Source: Treponema sp. (lineage in GTDB: Bacteria; Spirochaetota; Spirochaetia; Treponematales; Breznakiellaceae). Taken from it: DNA of 5,185 nt. Positions 4,466-5,185 of this stretch are shown piece after piece (position 1 is the stretch's first letter; each line of letters begins with the position of its first letter). A program made the translations under genes and the position numbers. The notes below the pieces were generated by a model that had not been told where the DNA came from, did not search any database, and saw only the letters and a list, made by a program, of their open reading frames with translations. The DNA is taken from positions 1 through 5,185 of the forward strand of contig JAIRUO010000197.1 in assembly GCA_031254385.1 (NCBI GenBank), given 5' to 3'.

Positions 4466-5185
4466 TTACCCGGTTATGTGCAACTCCATATTGAAGCGCA
4501 CCCCTTCCGCAGTATTTTCCAGGGAGAAAGGCACGGCCATGCGATCAAGGGCCTTTTTTACAATGGCAAGTCCCAGGCCGGTTTGTGTGCCATGCCTTGT
4601 GCGCGCTGTATCCAGACGGAAGAAGGGCTCGAAAAGCCGGGACAGGACTTCATCGGGAATATGAGCACCGCTGTTAATGATGCTTAGATGAAGGGTAGCT
4701 GTTTTTTCGGTTTCTATTTTGATGACGCCACATTCCGGCGTATTCTGAATCGCGTTTGCCATTAGGTTGGAAAGAACCCGCTGTAATAAGTTCCAATCTG
4801 CTTTTACCTTGACGTGGGGGAATACGCCCTGAATAACAATGCCGCGCTGTTCTGCCAGGGGCAGATACTCGGCAAGCACGGCGTTCCCCAATTCCCGAAG
4901 ATCAAGGGAATTAATCGCAGGGGCTGTCTCTTTGCCGGACAGTTTGACTATCTCTAGGATTTCCGAAACCAGCCGCGCCTGCGAATCAAGCGTCTTCATA
5001 CATTCCCGCAAATATTTGGGATGATCTTTGTATTCCCCGACACCGGCAATCATGCCTTCAACAAGAGCCCTGGCAGAAGCAATGGGGGTCTTTAACTCAT
5101 GGGAGGCAGCGGAAAAAAAGAGCCGCTGATTTTCTTCCATGGTACGTTCACGGACTATCTCGTCCTCCAAAGGCTTGGTAACCTT
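4466..5185 (-). CDS. Sensor histidine kinase, C-terminal part (runs off right edge)
   Basis: The reading frame is open to position 5185, giving 239 residues, so this is a fragment and no start should be placed at the internal TTG (5170). The first residues, KVTKPLEDEIVRER, look like the end of a HAMP linker. The dimerisation domain has the H-box SAASHELKTPIA with the autophosphorylated histidine at about residue 29. The ATPase domain shows the N-box NLLQRVLSNLMANAIQNT (about 132-149), a variant G1 box INSGAHIP (170-177), the F-box LFEPFFRLD (184-192) and the G2 box GLGLAIVKKALD (203-214). All catalytic parts are present. NSGxHIP in place of DxGxGI also occurs in kinases of the OmpR/VanS class, so it need not be inactivating. 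The sensor domain and membrane segments lie beyond the edge, and a response regulator gene is expected further upstream. The signal is unknown. Confidence 0.92.
   Translation of the reverse strand, partial: KVTKPLEDEIVRERTMEENQRLFFSAASHELKTPIASARALVEGMIAGVGEYKDHPKYLRECMKTLDSQARLVSEILEIVKLSGKETAPAINSLDLRELGNAVLAEYLPLAEQRGIVIQGVFPHVKVKADWNLLQRVLSNLMANAIQNTPECGVIKIETEKTATLHLSIINSGAHIPDEVLSRLFEPFFRLDTARTRHGTQTGLGLAIVKKALDRMAVPFSLENTAEGVRFNMELHITG

Noticed and set aside
4466..5170. Histidine kinase starting at the TTG at 5170
   Set aside because: The frame stays open to the window edge and the preceding residues (KVTKP) look like a HAMP linker, so the gene continues upstream.

Overview
The window reads as chromosomal DNA from a spirochaete, most likely a Treponema-like organism of moderate GC. 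This is an inference from three things: two lipoprotein signal peptides with the relaxed lipobox that spirochaetes tolerate (FVGC and PVGC instead of LAGC), the style of the WYL-type regulator (an FIDRQIASGKYPN segment), and the mix of moderate-GC genes with very AT-rich spacers. No rRNA or tRNA gene is present to confirm it. Every supported gene lies on the minus strand, so the biological reading order is from position 5185 down to 1.

In that order: (a) the C-terminal 239 residues of a sensor histidine kinase (4466-5185, entering from the right edge); (b) a DeoR/YafY-type helix-turn-helix and WYL regulator (3799-4395) that has lost most of its WYL domain. Its proper C-terminal tail survives in another frame (3773-3877) and overlaps, as ATGA, the start of (c) a DEDDh 3'-5' exonuclease (3204-3776); (d) a 532-bp spacer with a 42-bp tandem repeat array (2871-3134) and an AT-rich stretch; (e) a 167-residue protein of unknown function (2168-2671) ending in a clear intrinsic terminator; (f) a complete family-1 solute-binding lipoprotein (527-2017); (g) a 340-bp spacer holding a nested inverted-repeat element; (h) the first 61 codons of a second, paralogous solute-binding lipoprotein (1-185), running off the left edge.

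The two solute-binding genes are a tandem duplication that includes the upstream DNA. A 40-bp block is conserved before each gene at exactly the same distance (45 nt) from the start codon, giving a duplication period of 1832 bp. No transporter permease or ATPase is in view. The regulator and exonuclease probably formed a translationally coupled pair before the regulator was damaged.

The most unusual features are the repeat array, in which a TCnGAGATAG-like motif recurs every 21 bp (two helical turns) about 13 times; the frameshifting internal deletion in the WYL regulator; and the structured intergenic element at 306-434. None of these proves a new system. The array is the best candidate for something undescribed.
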